Source: Tetragonia tetragonoides | Taxonomy: Eukaryota; Streptophyta; Magnoliopsida; Caryophyllales; Aizoaceae | Assembly: GCA_038025085.1 (NCBI GenBank) | Contig: CM076143.1 | Span: 35,982,501 to 36,046,500, forward strand | DNA length: 64,000 nt | Direction of reading: 5' to 3' | Shown here: positions 32,960 through 44,830 of the stretch, piece by piece | Layout: each line of letters begins with the position of its first letter | Numbering within the stretch: position 1 is the stretch's first letter | The notes under the pieces: model-generated | Told to the model about the DNA's origin: nothing | Databases searched by the model: none | The model's input: the letters and a program-made list of their open reading frames with translations, nothing else | Made by a program: the position numbers and the translations under genes

Positions 32960-34456
32960 ATGGAGAAAAGCTATGCAAAGGAAATAGACGCCCTTGAACT
33001 CAATGGCACATGGACTATTGAGGATTTGCCTCCGGGTAAGCATGCCATCGGTTGTAAATGGGTGTTCAAAATCAAATACAACTCTGACGAGACTATTGAG
33101 CGTTACAAAGCGCGTCTGGTAATTTTTGGTAATAGACAGGTGGAAGGCATTGATTATGATGAGACATTTTCCCCCGTCGCAAAAATGGTTACAGTTCGTA
33201 TATTGCTTGCAGTGGCGGCTGCAAAGAATTGGGAATTACATCAAATGGATGTTCACAACACCTTTTTACATGGTGGCTTGGACGAAGAGGTATTCATGCG
33301 CCTCCCTCCCGGTTTCGGCTCCTCTTCCCGTGGAAAAATGTGTTGTCTTCACAAGTCTCTCTATGTTCCTCGTCAAGCACCTAGAAATTGGTTCGCTAAA
33401 CTAGCATCTTCATTACGAACCTATGGCTTCTCGCAAACCTATGGAGATTATTCCCTTTTTACTATGCATCGAGGCGGTAACACACTGTGTGTTCTGGTAT
33501 ATATTGATGACATTGTTATTGCAGGTAATAATTCTACTGATATTATGGCTCTTAAGTCCTATCTCAACACATGTTTTCACATGAAGGATCTTGGCAAACT
33601 GAAGTATTTTTTGGGCCTTGGAATTTCCCATGGTCCTGAGGGTTTATTCGTTTCCCAACGCAAATGTGCTCTTGATATGGTGACTGAAGCCGGACTTATG
33701 GGAGCCAATCCTGCTCGGTTCCCCATTGAACAAAATCACCGTCTAGCTCTTGCCTCTGGACCCCTACCCGGTGATCCAGCTCCATATCGACGCTTGGTTG
33801 GTCGCCTTGTCTATCTTACTATTACCAGACCGGACTTATGTTATGTTGTTCATATCTTGGCACAATTCATGCAACAGCCACGTGTGGACCATTGGGAAGC
33901 CGTTCTTCGAGTTCTTCGCTATATTAAGGGTAGCCCAGGGCGAGGAATTGTCCTTCGTCGCGATTGTGATCTTCACATTTATGGTTATTGTGACTCGGAT
34001 TGGGGAAGCTGTCCTATTAGTCGCCGCTCCTTGACCTCATACTTCATCATGCTAGGGTCATCTCCTATCTCAGGGAACACAAAGAAACAACCCACTGTCT
34101 CACAATCTTCCGTTAAAGGAGAGTATAGAGCAATGGCCAAGGCCACATCCGTATTAGTGTGGCTCAAGGCCCTCCTAGCGGCCATGGGAGTGCATCACAC
34201 GAGTCCTATGACTCTTTATTGCGATAACAAAGCAGCTATGTACATTGCCTCCAATCTAGTCTTCCACGAGCATACAAAACACATCGAAATTGATTGTCAC
34301 TACGTTCGGGAAAAGATACTAGCAGGTATAATTGCTACGGCCCATGTCCGTTCCTCGGAACAATTTGCCGATATACTCACCAAGGCTCTCGGACTTCAAC
34401 AATTCTCATACCTTGTGTCCAAGTTGGGCATTCAGGACTTACATGCTCCAACTTGA
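32960..34456 (+). CDS. Copia B reverse transcriptase and RNase H
   Basis: A continuous 498-codon frame. RT blocks are NGTWTIEDLPPGKHAIGCKW, YDETFSPVAKMVTVR, MDVHNTFLHGGLDEEVF, SLYVPRQAPRNW and the catalytic YIDDIVIAGN. RNase H follows with YCDSDWGSCPISRRSLTSY, then VKGEYRAMA and TLYCDNKAAMYIA, and the tail HTKHIEIDCHYVREKI, DILTKALG. Catalytic residues look intact. Since protease is mutated and integrase broken upstream, this enzyme would not be released normally. Stop TGA overlaps the start of the polypurine tract. Confidence 0.9.
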   Translation: MEKSYAKEIDALELNGTWTIEDLPPGKHAIGCKWVFKIKYNSDETIERYKARLVIFGNRQVEGIDYDETFSPVAKMVTVRILLAVAAAKNWELHQMDVHNTFLHGGLDEEVFMRLPPGFGSSSRGKMCCLHKSLYVPRQAPRNWFAKLASSLRTYGFSQTYGDYSLFTMHRGGNTLCVLVYIDDIVIAGNNSTDIMALKSYLNTCFHMKDLGKLKYFLGLGISHGPEGLFVSQRKCALDMVTEAGLMGANPARFPIEQNHRLALASGPLPGDPAPYRRLVGRLVYLTITRPDLCYVVHILAQFMQQPRVDHWEAVLRVLRYIKGSPGRGIVLRRDCDLHIYGYCDSDWGSCPISRRSLTSYFIMLGSSPISGNTKKQPTVSQSSVKGEYRAMAKATSVLVWLKALLAAMGVHHTSPMTLYCDNKAAMYIASNLVFHEHTKHIEIDCHYVREKILAGIIATAHVRSSEQFADILTKALGLQQFSYLVSKLGIQDLHAPT

Positions 34457-34466
34457 GGAGGGGGGG
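34455..34466 (+). other. Polypurine tract of copia B
   Basis: GAGGAGGGGGGG directly before the right LTR, the plus-strand priming site. Confidence 0.85.
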
Positions 34467-34629
34467 TATTAGGACTATATTAGTCATTAGTCTATCTTAG
34501 GACTGTTAGATAGATTCTATATCTTTTAGTTTCCTATTACAACTAGACTTAGTTTCCTAATTACAACTAGACTTGTATTAGGATATAGCAATATTATACG
34601 TACTACTGTATATATATTGGAATTCAATG
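34467..34629 (+). repeat. Right LTR of copia B
   Basis: 163 bp, from TATTAGGACTATATTAG to TTCAATG, followed by the GAAAT duplication. Confidence 0.85.
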
Positions 34630-36094
34630 GAAATTAGCATTTAACCCAAGTAGAAAACAACTTGATAAAGAAAAATGAAGCATCCCCCGAAAGTGAAGCC
34701 CCCCAACCCTAGCCCTAACCCTAGACCCTCAATCTCGCCGTCAATCTCGTCCTCCGACCACCTCTGCCATCTTTTCTGACCAACCCAACGACCACAAAAT
34801 GCCTACTCTCTCATCTGCTGTCATGATTTGTCTCTGGTGCCCCAATCTCCAAAAGAAGTTTGTCAATTACCCATATTTACTGAAAATGGGGTTTTTAGAA
34901 ATCTCAATTGCAAAGCCCACAATTGGGCAATTAAGCTCTTGATTCTTAGTAGCCCAATCTCTATCTATAATTGCTATTGGAAAAGAGCTGCAATCTTGCT
35001 CACTATTGCTGGAACTGTTATATGAAGGAGGTATACTCAAGTTTCTTGCGCCAGTTTGTCGGAGCAAATTTTAGCTCCCCGTTCCTAATTCGAAACAGAT
35101 GCATCCAATTGCTTGGTTTTCATACCCACTGGAGTAACAAAATTCGTATTTTGTGGCGTTCTTTGCCTGTTCAAGATATATTTATGAAGATTCATATCAA
35201 ATGGAGAACAACTTCGGAAGGTTATCTGAGAGCTATGCTTCAACATGTTCAGATGGTTTTCACCTCTTATTTCACGAGCAAAGCTGTAAGCTTTATGAAT
35301 TTCAGAGTTTGTGGTCACTATTTTGTTGATTGCTTTGATCCTCCTCTTGTTTCTTGTTACTCTTTTGTTGGTCTATTTTTGTTTGGGGGTCTCTCTTGGG
35401 TTGTTGTTCTTGCTTTCGTCAATCGAGCCTTAGCTAGGATTACCCTAAACACCTCTCCTTCTTCTACCACCCTCCACTCCCCTTCTCAGAGTCTTACCCA
35501 ACAACCAGTCCTTGGTCACTCTTATAGAGTGTACTTGTTTTATTTTGATACTGTCCATGCTTGGCTTGCCTACTTGACTTGTCAAAATTTCTTTTTCATA
35601 TTGCATCAGAGTTGTTTGAACTCAACTCATAGTACTTACAACCCTTCTGGGTCTAATTGCTGCAGTCTTTTGCTACTAGTTTTCCTTTTCAGGGATGAGA
35701 CACCACCTGGTGATAATGATCAGAGTAGTTCTATTATCTAATTATTGACTATGGTACGGATATGTCCCTGGATGCAGATAGTATATCCGACTAATTTCCT
35801 TGTACATACTGCCTGTTTGGTTGCTACTCATAATCGTCTTATACAGACTATCCTTATGCATGTTGCCTTCATGGTTTTTCCTAGGAAAGGTCGTAGACAT
35901 ATAGTATTAGAATCTCACATTATATCATAAGCTAACTGGATTAAAATGGAATTATGGTGTAACCCCAACAATGAAAAATTGAGTTTGGGAACTTGTCTAA
36001 ATTGTGACATTTTTGTAAGGGAAGTTCCTTTTAGTACTGATATGGGTTTGTGTCTTCGTTAAAAGTGCGGGTGGTGCATGGATTTTTCTATCGC
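34630..36094. other. Unassigned segment between copia B and the gypsy element
   Basis: It starts with a CCCTAGCCCTAACCCTAG-rich tract (34705-34730), and a frame open for 257 codons (34971-35741) shows no domain. Near 35940-36090 is a Cys-rich reading (LGTCLNCDIF ... KCGWCMDF) with one stop. The sequence resumes after the gypsy insertion at 48667 and runs up to the LINE ORF2, so the whole (34690-36094 plus 48667-49768) could be the 5' part of that LINE. I see no ORF1 signature that proves it. Confidence 0.4.
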
Positions 36095-37368
36095 TGTACG
36101 GACCCGGGATTTCTACGGCCACGGAGTGCGTCCTTATAGAAAATTTGTAAGTTGGGGGTTTAGATAAGTTCAAGGGACCATCGAGTTAGAAAAGCTTTTG
36201 TAAAGAGTTGAATTGAATAAAAACCATGAAAGAGGTCACAAATCTGCTATTGGCGTTTTATCGAAGGGACAATCCGAAAGGACAACCCAATAGCGCGATA
36301 AGTGAACTGATCATGTTTTTAGAAAGACTCCCGCTCATATAGAACATATGAGTACCCAAGAATAATAGGTTCGGGGGCAAAGGTACGAGGTGGGAAGGTG
36401 TTAGGCACCCAACTCGCCCGTATTATGATGACCTCTACAAACTCAACTTGCTTAATAATTTAAAGACATAATTCCCATGCAAAACCGGATTAACAACCTA
36501 GACTTAGACTATTAATCGGTTCATCACAAGCATCATAACATTTATTAATGACCCTTATTTAGACATGCATTCGATTGACAAGTTGAGCATTACAACGACT
36601 AGACATGCTTGGACAGACAATATTTAGGAAACAATAAAAGATGTTATTTAGCATGATATCTACATTATGACTACTAGAAAATAAACAATTAAGCAAGTAA
36701 TTTAATTTGAGCCCTCAGTAGGCTATATTTGACAAAAATAAAAGACAAGATCTCAAATTTGGAAGAAAGAGGGAGAAGCACGGGAGTACTTAACCGAGAA
36801 TAGAGGTTGTCAACTGTAGACTACTGTGTGTTTTTGAATGAGGGTCGAGGGTCGTATTTATAGGCGCAGGAAGTAGGGTTCGACGGGTGAAAGGAGTCGA
36901 AATTTAGATTCTGGGCTGAAAAATAGTCGTGCCGGAAGACTTAGCGAGGGCCGTTGGCGGCCCAGGCCACAGCCGCTAGCGGCCCTGGCTATTAATCCAG
37001 GGCCACTGACGACTGTCAGCTTGCCAGCTGGATGTCGTCATTATGACGACATCCAGCCCATTTTAATTTCCGGGGGATTTTTAGAGTCCCGAAAATGTGA
37101 AAATACTGTTTTACCCTTCTGCAGTAAAAAGACGGTTTTATTCCCGGCTCGCAACTTGGCGACCGGGAGTCGGAAAATAACACGAGAGGTGTCGTTGGAA
37201 AGCTCTTGAACGGGGCTTTTGAATGGGACTTGAATGAAGGAGTGATCGAGGAAAAATCTTAGACCTTATTTTACCTATTAAAGCAAAAATAGTATTCAAG
37301 TTTATAAATTACTCCTTTCATCATCGGGCTTTTGCGGAGAAATCTGAAGGCGCTTTTTTGGCGTCTAC
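36095..37368 (-). repeat. 3' LTR of the Tat-type element
   Basis: Contains on the minus strand a TATA box (CTATAAATAC, 36855-36862) and, about 110 bp upstream of it, the palindrome GCCGCTAGCGGC (36972-36983) within a GGCC-rich block. The paired LTR differs by scattered substitutions and small indels, for example a missing GAAGGCG-like stretch near the end. Confidence 0.92.
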
Positions 37369-37383
37369 AAAAGCCCCCACTTT
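37369..37383 (-). other. Polypurine tract of the Tat-type element
   Basis: On the minus strand AAAGTGGGGGCTTT abuts the 3' LTR start (TGTAGACGCC), the expected place for plus-strand priming. Confidence 0.75.
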
Positions 37384-37676
37384 GATCAAGCTTGAGTAAA
37401 ACAAAGATCAAAGTAATCCGAAGGCGACATGCAGGATGGTGATGTGCACATGGTGTGTGTGAGTGTACAGTATGTATGCATCTGAAAACAAACCCGAGTT
37501 GGGACATGCTCGTAGCGCGCTAAGATTTCATCTCTGTGAACACAAGAAAATAAAGTTTATGGTTAGCAGGACAAACACCGCTCGTAGATGGTTGAAACGT
37601 CTGCTGGGGACTTGTATTCAGAGTGAATGAAAAAGGTTAGTAATACTTTGAGAATGATGAACGTAGAGTGCTTCGA

Positions 37677-37931
37677 CAAACAGTGACTAAACACCGCTCG
37701 ACGGGTGTCAAGATTTCGTCCCTGTACGAGAAACGAAAAAGTCAACGAGACAACGCGATTAAAAACAACGGCTGTAAATGGGAAGTAACACTGGTGAGAG
37801 TGAATAGTATAAATGCTTTATTTGAGCAAACAGTGACTAAACACCACTCCGCGGATGCCGAGATTCCGTCTCCGCACAAGAAACGAAAAGGTCGACGAGA
37901 CAGCGCGATCAAAGTGACGGCTGCAAAATGG
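37677..37931. repeat. Two diverged copies of a repeat, 150 bp apart
   Basis: AACAGTGACTAAACACC begins copies at about 37679 and 37829. Each continues through GAAACGAAAA(A/G)GTC and GAGACA(A/G)CGCGAT to GGCTG(T/C)AAA. A third, partial copy (ACAAACACCGCTCG) lies near 37570. Part of the element's 3' untranslated region. Confidence 0.85.
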
Positions 37932-37955
37932 TTAAAACATATGAACAATTTAACT

Positions 37956-38370
37956 GCAATAGCTTAAGCAATCATTGACTGAAACATATATAAACAAAGG
38001 ATTGTATAACTGCAACAGTTTAAGCAATCATTGACTGACACAAAATAAGTGAAATCGTAAAAGGACAGTTTAAACGCAATAGCTTAAGCGATCATTGACT
38101 GACCCGAATAAGTGACCTCGTAGAAAAGGACAGTTTAACCGCAATAGCTTAAGCAATCATTGACTGACCCGACTTTGTGACTTCGTAGAAAAGGACAGTT
38201 CAACAGTAATAGCTTAAGCGATCGTTGACTGACCCGACTTTGTGACTTCGTAGAAAATGACAGTTTAACCGCAATAGCTTAAGCGGCCATTGACTGACCC
38301 GACTTTGTGACTTCGTAGAAAAGGACAGTTTAACCGCAATAGCTTAAGCGGCCATTGACTGACCCGTAAT
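37956..38370. repeat. 65-bp tandem array, about 6.5 units
   Basis: GCAATAGCTTAAGC-type unit starts fall at 37956, 38012, 38076, 38141, 38206, 38271 and 38336: two shorter diverged units, then four spaced exactly 65 bp. Each carries CATTGACTGACCCG and GTGACTTCGTAGAAAA. Located just inside the 3' end of the element. Confidence 0.93.
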
Positions 38371-39028
38371 TTTGTAAACTGGTTGTCTTATAAAAATTTG
38401 ACCACTCCGGGTGATTAATATTGTCAAGGCATACATGGGCTTGTGTATTTGGGACTTGCAAAACAATTGGGTTAGTTTTACCTGATATTAATTGGCACCG
38501 TAAGATGGACCAACTGTTGAATTTTGAATTCGTGGGCCAAAGGGACTTGCTCCCGCGCGCTCGGTACTGGTCTTTGCCGCGAACAAACTGGAATAACGGT
38601 CTCTGGGCTGGTAAAGCGAAGTCGTGGGACAACAGGTGGGGCCAGCGTGTGCAGGTCATTGAGGGCCGCTAGCGGCTCTGGGCCTCTTAACGAGGGCCGC
38701 TAGCGGCCCTCACTTGAGCTGGCTTAAACGTTTTGACGCGGATTTTTCCGTGTTTTTCTTCATTACCGTCTTCTTCGTCAAGAGCTTTGGTCGAGAGCTA
38801 GCCCCATTGTTGAGTGCTTCAACTTCTTCAAGGTAAGTCAAGTCTTGACCAAATTCTTTGGTTTTTCTCTTGAACTTGTTTATTTTTCCGCCTACTTGCT
38901 GAATTTCGGGTTGCATTGTTGAATGGGTACTTGTTTCTTGCGAATCTGAAACTTGAAATTTTCACTTTGTAGAGAGAGAAAATTCTATTCTTCTTCAATG
39001 GCTCCCAATAGATAAAGGGAAGCGTCCC
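38371..39028 (+). promoter_or_regulatory. Upstream region of the antisense PMD gene
   Basis: Contains two copies of GCCGCTAGCGGC (38665-38676 and 38696-38707) within GAGGGCCGCTAGCGGC contexts, followed by a pyrimidine/AT-rich leader with repeated CTTCTTC. The same palindrome is in the LTRs, suggesting an LTR-derived or shared promoter module. No clear TATA box. Confidence 0.45.
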
Positions 39029-41322
39029 ATGGGTGAGGAGGAGGAAAACCGGGACCTCTTTCGTACTGGGCTTCCATCTTCTAGTACACCCCTTCCTCGG
39101 CATGCAGATGGGGCTAATTTGTATCAGGACTCGTTCATGCGCGTGGACTGGCGCTCCGCTGGGGTTTGGGATCGTTGTGTTTTGCTACTGGACAGGCAGA
39201 GTTATCTGTCTAACCCCAGTTGGTAAGTTTACGACTCTCGCTCTCTCTTTGGTTATGTTCAGTATATATATTTTTGAACTGAAAATTTGAACTATTAGTG
39301 CTTCGGCACACGAACAAATTGGGATTTGTACTGGATTGGTGGTCAGCTGTATATAATTTGTGTGGAATTATTTCTGGCTGTATTTGGTATTATGTGGTGT
39401 GTTGAGGAAGTTTTATTTGTTGGCTAGGGTGTTGGTGTTCTGCTGCAGTCTCATGGGTCAACTTCTCATTGGGCCATGATGTTGGACACATTTTCTGTGG
39501 GGGCTAGGGAGATAGTGCAGGCTTCGGGTTTTGGGCACTTTTTGTCGGTTATCCCTGCTCGTCATTCAGGGGATACTAGGATAGTTGCTCGGGGATCATT
39601 GGAGAGGTTCTGGGACACCACGAGACACTTTCCACACACATGTGGAGGAGATGTTTCCTACTCCCTTTCAGTTAGCTGTACTGACAGGCTTGTCCTTTAG
39701 AGGGTGTCGTATACAGTATGGCGCGACTTATCACCGGCAGTCTGACAGGTTGCTCAAGTTATACGGGCCTGTATCCGCCCACTTTCAGAGGGATCGAGTT
39801 TCCTTGCCGGTGTTATGGGGAGCCTTAGCGAAGCAGGAGATTACTGAGGAGCCGAGGGCTCGTATTTTCTTGGCTTACCTTTTGGGGGCGACAATCTTTG
39901 CCCAGAAGAAGAGTGTGTGTCAGGTCGGCTTCTTGACATGTTTAGCTGACTTGTCTAGAGTACATGAGTACAATTTTGGTGCTCCTGCGTATGCTTCTTT
40001 GGTGCGGTGGTGCCGTCAGGCTTGCAGGCCTAAGTTGACGAGTCAGAGGGTGTCTATTTTGGGCCCGTGGAGGATACTGGAGGTAGGCATATATGCTTTC
40101 TTTCTCTTCTTTGCATATGCATGCTTTGTAAGAGAGCTTATATCTTATTACTTTTGCTTCGTATGGCAGCTGTTGTTCTTTGAGTATTTTCCCGCTTTTG
40201 ATCCTCACCGTCCTGGTTTGAGGATGTTTCCACTAGGTTCACGGTGGGTCAGTAGGGATAACCACCCGTTTTCCTCTTTGGAGCATTTTTGGACTACCTT
40301 TGAGAGTCATGATGCGTCTAAGGTATTTTGCCTTCGATTTGCTCTCGTGTTTCCTCTTTGGACCATGTTCTACCTGCGTAGCCTGAGCGTAGAAGATTTG
40401 GGGGTCGTGACTCGAGGAATGGCGGCCATGGAGTTTGTTGAGCCGGAGATTGCTGGTTTGGACCGCACGGCTGTATATCTAGCCTATTGCTTAGGTCGCC
40501 TGATGCCGGACCTTACTTCTGAGGTAAGATCTTTATTTGCACCTTTTCAGCTATATGTGTGATATACTGACTTTTCTGCTTTGTAGGCAGATCGTTTGGC
40601 TCCTCAGGGTTCCAGGAGGGCATAATCGGGAGCAGACTTCTCAACTCTTCAAGCTCATTCATCTGTTGAAGAAAAGCAATAGCCGGGTGATGGGTAAAGG
40701 GAAGAGTTCTCGATCTGGGACTGCTAGTGTAAGTACACTTTTATCTTTTGTTTAGCTAAGTGAAGTGCTTAGTCTAACATTTGGTCTTAATTCTGTGTAG
40801 ATGTCACGGTCTTCGTCTTCTGTGGGACCCCGATAGTCGTCTGCTGTGAAGACCTCTTCGGCGAGCAGGCCATCCGTTGCTCGTTCACCTATCGTAGCTG
40901 CGACCAGGCCTCCTGTTGATGAGGCGCCCGGACCTTCTCTGCCGCACATTCCTGTGCCTGAGATGTTTTCTCCAACGGGTTTTCAGCCTTTTTCGAGTAG
41001 TAGGCCCGTTCTGTCCCCTATGGCTGGAGGTTGGGCGAACACCCTTAGGTGGGATGTGCCTCAAGTCGGGCCTTCATATCAGAATGTGGCTATGGACTTT
41101 GCTAGTCAAGCCACGGAGACCTTCTTTGGACCGGGGTTTTCGGCAGGTACCCCTATGCACGCACCGACGTATGATGAACGTGATATGAGGCGTAACAACA
41201 GCAGGCCTATTTATAGCTCGTTTAGTACTCACGGCTCCTTCCACTATACGGCTGGGTACTATGGTCAGGAACCGTTTGTTAAGGATGAGGCCGATGGCAA
41301 TGGCGATGATGACTCCAGTTGA
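39029..41322 (+). pseudogene. Antisense plant mobile domain (PMD) gene of the Tat-type element
   Basis: ATG at 39029 starts MGEEEENRDLF... up to YLSNPSW with a GTAAGT donor at 39223. PMD residues resume near 39430 (SHWAMMLDTFS, ERFWDTT), shift frame near 39625, and then run EEMFPTPFQLAVLTGLSFRG, LPVLWGALAKQ, FLAYLLGATIFAQ, RWCRQACR, FSSLEHFW, FCLRFALVFPLWTMFYLR and LDRTAVYLAYCLGRLMPDL. An 87-bp intron fits at 40083-40169 (GTAGGC...GGCAG, joining RILE to LLFFEYFPAF), with likely others at 40524-40587 and 40729-40800. A TAG near 40833 interrupts the Ser/Pro-rich tail, which ends EADGNGDDDSS. Role unknown; it lies opposite the element's own genes, as reported for antisense ORFs of Tat/Retand elements. 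Confidence 0.8.
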
Positions 41323-41764
41323 ACAATGTAGGATTATTTTGTAAACATTGGTCTCCTAACCTTGAACTCCTGTTTTTATGCATGTATTTGATATGAATGC
41401 TATTATGACTCGATTATGCCCGTCTGATCTCTAAGTATGCAATGTGTTATGTAGTAAAGAGTAGGACATACTTTAGGGAATAAAGTGAAGAAAAGGTAAA
41501 AATTGCAAGAAAAAGCAAAAATTACACATATTATACCACCTAAAAAAATAAAAAAAGAAATGGAAAAAGAATAACACTAAGAGAGTCTCGGGCCTTGTAA
41601 TCCCGTGGTGCATCTGAAAACTGGGCTAAAAAACGAGCGGGACGGACCAAACGGGCTGGCGAAAACGTCAACTGGGCTGAGGACGGGGCCGCTAGCGGCG
41701 CTGGGCCATTGGTGAGGGCCTTTTTCGTGGATTTCTGACTCTTTCTGACCCGATTTTTTTTGCC
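41323..41764. other. Spacer between the two antisense genes
   Basis: 3' flank of the PMD gene (poly(A)-like AATAAA near 41480), then a block similar to the LTR's GGGCTGAAAAA...GGGCCGCTAGCGGC region with the palindrome at 41688-41699. Confidence 0.55.
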
Positions 41765-41772
41765 TATAAATA
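41765..41772 (+). promoter_or_regulatory. TATA box of the DUF7745-like antisense gene
   Basis: CCTATAAATAGG, 66 bp downstream of GCCGCTAGCGGC (41688-41699) and 72 bp upstream of the ATG at 41844. Spacing fits a pol II core promoter on the plus strand. Confidence 0.6.
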
Positions 41773-41843
41773 GGATTTACGGGATGTCTAATGTCGTATC
41801 TCTTTTTCAGACTTTATCTCTCTCAAATTTCAAAGCCTTTACC

Positions 41844-43191
41844 ATGGTGAAATCCTTTGAAAATTTATTCAATGCCCGGTGTAAAAATCTGACCACAGAT
41901 TATAAACTAGAACTGGCTCCGTGCCATATCTCAACCCTATTGGCTTTTAAGACCAACCAAAATCTTGTGGCCCCTTCTTCGATCTACTTTGAACTATTGA
42001 GACTCAGACTTGCACGTCTTCCGTTTCGGTAACTCTGAATTATGCCCTTTAGTTGAACAATTTGCTGCAATTACCAATATGTCTGATGTTCTTCCCCCAG
42101 CTGTGCCTTATTTGAAGGATGGTTTTAGTAATCAGTACATGAAATCTCTAGGCTTGACATCTGCAGAAGCCAAAAGTATGATTCTTGGTGTCGATGTGGA
42201 CTTAGTTCAAATTCGTGAAAAGTTTGCCCTTCCTTCTGAACAGGATGCAATATTTAGGCGTTGCCGCCAACAAGCTTTCGTACTTTGCCTGTTGAATCGC
42301 CTATTGTTTGCCAATGCAGAGTCCTCCAACCTAGGTAGAGCCTCGTTGTTGCGGGTGGTGAATCAAATGGCTGAAAGGCATTCTCCTTTGCATCTTGTGA
42401 TAGGGAAAACTATTTTGGGGCTTGACAAGTTGAAAGTTTCGCCTCACGAGGCCTTTTCTGGCAGCCCTCTACTGCTTCAAATTTGGTTGTGCGAGCATCT
42501 AAGGTTGATAGAATCACCAGAGAACATGATAGCTCGTACTTCTCAAGCTTGGAAAAAGAAGACTTATACTGCCGCTAGCTTCTTGGTTAGAAAAAGGCTA
42601 TATGATGAAAAGAGCATTGCTAAATGGGATGCCTTTTTCCATGCCGGACCTGCTATCCGTTGACATGTGACTTGGTGGAGCTTGACCTCTTTGGTGGCTT
42701 GCTGCAAATTTGTCCCCCATACTACTATAGTGGGTCTGTACAGGAGTACTTGCTTCTTTCCTTCTAGGGTCATGAGACAATATGGGTTAAAGCAGGTTAT
42801 ACCTCGTCAAGAGACTTTGAGACAACCTACCTGGGATTTGACCACTGAATTTACTAAGGATTGGGGAAAATATTGGAGTGGCAGGGATCGCTGGACGGTA
42901 CCTCGGGTGATTGCCCCAACCCAAGTTTTTGAGACTTATTTGAACTCGCTCTCCTACAGTGATGGAGAAGTGAGACGAGCCCTTCGTCATGAGGAGTAGG
43001 ACCAACTAGTAGCCAGGTATGACTCAGGAACAGGAAACAAGAAAAGGAAGGAAGGGCCTTATGAGGAAGGCTATCATGTAATGAAAAGAGGCAAGCCCCC
43101 AGCTCAAGGAATCGATCATAAGTCGTCCTCAAGCCAAGGTCCTTCAAAGAAAAACTCTTCAAAAAAGTCTTCTAAAGGAAAGAAGGATTAA
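41844..43191 (+). pseudogene. Second antisense gene of the Tat-type element (DUF7745-like)
   Basis: A good start context (ACCATGG) opens MVKSFENLFNARCKNL. A frameshift near 42005 moves to HVFRFGNSELCPLVEQFAA, followed by RCRQQAFVLCLLNRLLF, GSPLLLQIWLCEHLRLIE, a TGA at 42661, TWWSLTSLVACCKFVP, CFFPSRVMRQYGLKQVIP, and a TAG near 42997. The last part is Lys/Ser-rich (KKNSSKKSSKGKKD) with a TAA at 43189-43191. The layout resembles the plant retroelement-associated family I know as DUF7745, recalled from memory and unverified. Possibly nuclear by its basic tail. Three breaks make this copy non-functional. Confidence 0.65.
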
Positions 43192-43636
43192 AGTAGTTTT
43201 CTTTAGAAAGCAAGTCCAGTTTAAAAAAAAAAGTAATAGGATTTTGTTTAACTTAAACCCTCGTAGTTTCACCTTTTTTTTGTAACCTTAGGCATTTTAA
43301 TTTTTGCAATGTAAGCTTATTCGTTCAGTTTGAATAAAGATTATCCTTTTTGAATGAGTTGAATGGAATTTTGGGATTCATTTTGGCCGGACCCCTTAAA
43401 AAGGTTACCTAAGTATCCAGTGTGGAATCAGGCCAGCGTAGTTCGTTCAGTTTGTGTACGTCTCTTTTTTTATTTTCGAATTATTTATTTATTTATTAGA
43501 CGTAGCACTTCTTCAGTTGGTCCATGTTGGTGAGCTGACTGAACTTGATACCATCAATGGCCATGAGCCGGACTGAGTCTCCTGATAAGATGTCCTTGAT
43601 GATGAACGGACCAGACCAATTCGGTCGAAATTTGCC
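43192..43636. other. Junction between convergent integrase and DUF7745-like genes
   Basis: Short AT-rich 3' flanks of the two genes. An AATAAA at about 43333 could end the plus-strand transcript. The C-terminal integrase residues on the minus strand may continue a little below 43637 in another frame. Confidence 0.5.
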
Positions 43637-44830
43637 TCATGGGGCAGTAACTGGGGCACGTAATTCTTTCCAAACTAAGTCCCCTTCCTTCAGATTTCGA
43701 GGTCGAACTTTTTTGTTAAACACTCTTGCCATGCGTTGTTGGTACATGTGGGAATGGTCTATGGCCCGTAGGCGTCTTTCATCTGTGAACATGAGTTCCT
43801 CATAACGGGCTTGCAACCATTGGGTTTCGAGAATTTCACCCTCTAAGGCTATGAGCATGGAGGGTAGCTGGACTTCTATGGGTAGCACCGCCTCTATTCC
43901 ATAGACTAGGGAGTAAGGTGTTGCTCCTGTGGATGATCTTATGGACGTTCTGTACCCCCAAAGGAAAAATGGGAGTTTCATGGGCCAATCTTTGTAGTTT
44001 TCTATCATTTTTTCGATGATAGTTTTGAGGTTTTTGTTGGCGGCTTCTACTGCGCCATTGGTTTGGGGACGGTAAGGGGATGATTTGTGGTGCTGGATTT
44101 TGTAGCTTTTTAGTAGGGTGGTTGTTTCGGCTTGGAAATGGGATCCATGGTCACTAATAATTTCATGTGGAACGCCATATCGGCAGATGATGTTGTTCCT
44201 TATGAATTTGGACACTTGCTTGGATGTGAGGATGGCGTAGGACTGTGTTTCAACCCATTTGGTAAAATAGTCTATGGCTACTAGGATGTATTCATGTCAT
44301 CCAGAGCCCTTCGGAGTGATTTTACCAATGATATCTATTCCCTATGTGAAAAATGGCCAAGGGGATATGAAGTTGTGGAGCATTGAGGGTGGCATATGCT
44401 GTAAGTTGGCATATATCTGACACTTCTTGCATTTCTTGACATAGTCGTGACAGTCCCTTTCCATGGTGGTCCAATAGTACCCCAGTCGTAGAACCTTTTT
44501 AGAGAGCATTCGACCATTCATGTGTGGTCCGCACACCCCATTGTGTACCTCGTCCATGATTTCTGCGGCTTCTTCGGTGTTCACACATCTGAGGTTGATT
44601 CCATTGTGGGTCTTTTTGTATAGAACCCCCTTGTATTCTATGTATTGCGCCGCTAAGAGACGGATGACCCGTTGAGCTCTTATTGGCGCGTCCTGAGGAT
44701 AGGTGCCTTTGGTGATGTAGTTGAATACATCTTGATACCAGAAATCTTCTTTGATTCGAGCCAGGGTTAGACTCTTGTTAAGGTTATTGCGGAAGGCTGG
44801 CTCACTTCTTCTTTGTATGTGGAGTGGCGT
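43637..44830 (-). pseudogene. Tat-type integrase
   Basis: Read on the minus strand from 44830: a remnant near RNase H (QEFEQLNSLNDATPH at about 44862), then the zinc domain (HNGVCGPHMNGRMLSKKVLR ... CKKCQIYA, an HHCC motif, 44584-44342), a TAG at 44342-44344, the core with AIDYFTKWVE (Asp), ISDHGSHF (Asp, with His replacing the usual Asn/Gly region) and NGAVEAANKNLK (Glu), and the C-terminal GDLVWKELRAPV. Integrase core 44215-43637 is open. Gypsy/Tat assignment rests on GVPHEIISDHG and YRPQTNGAVEAANK. Confidence 0.87.

Noticed and set aside
34705..34731. CCCTAGCCCTAACCCTAG, telomere-like
   Set aside because: Too short and irregular for an interstitial telomere; C-rich leader DNA is a simpler reading.
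34971..35741. 256-residue frame on the plus strand
   Set aside because: No domain, odd composition, no upstream signals; may be LINE remains but cannot be called a gene.
37956..38370. CRISPR-like array
   Set aside because: Whole 65-bp units are conserved with no unique spacers, in a plant retroelement.
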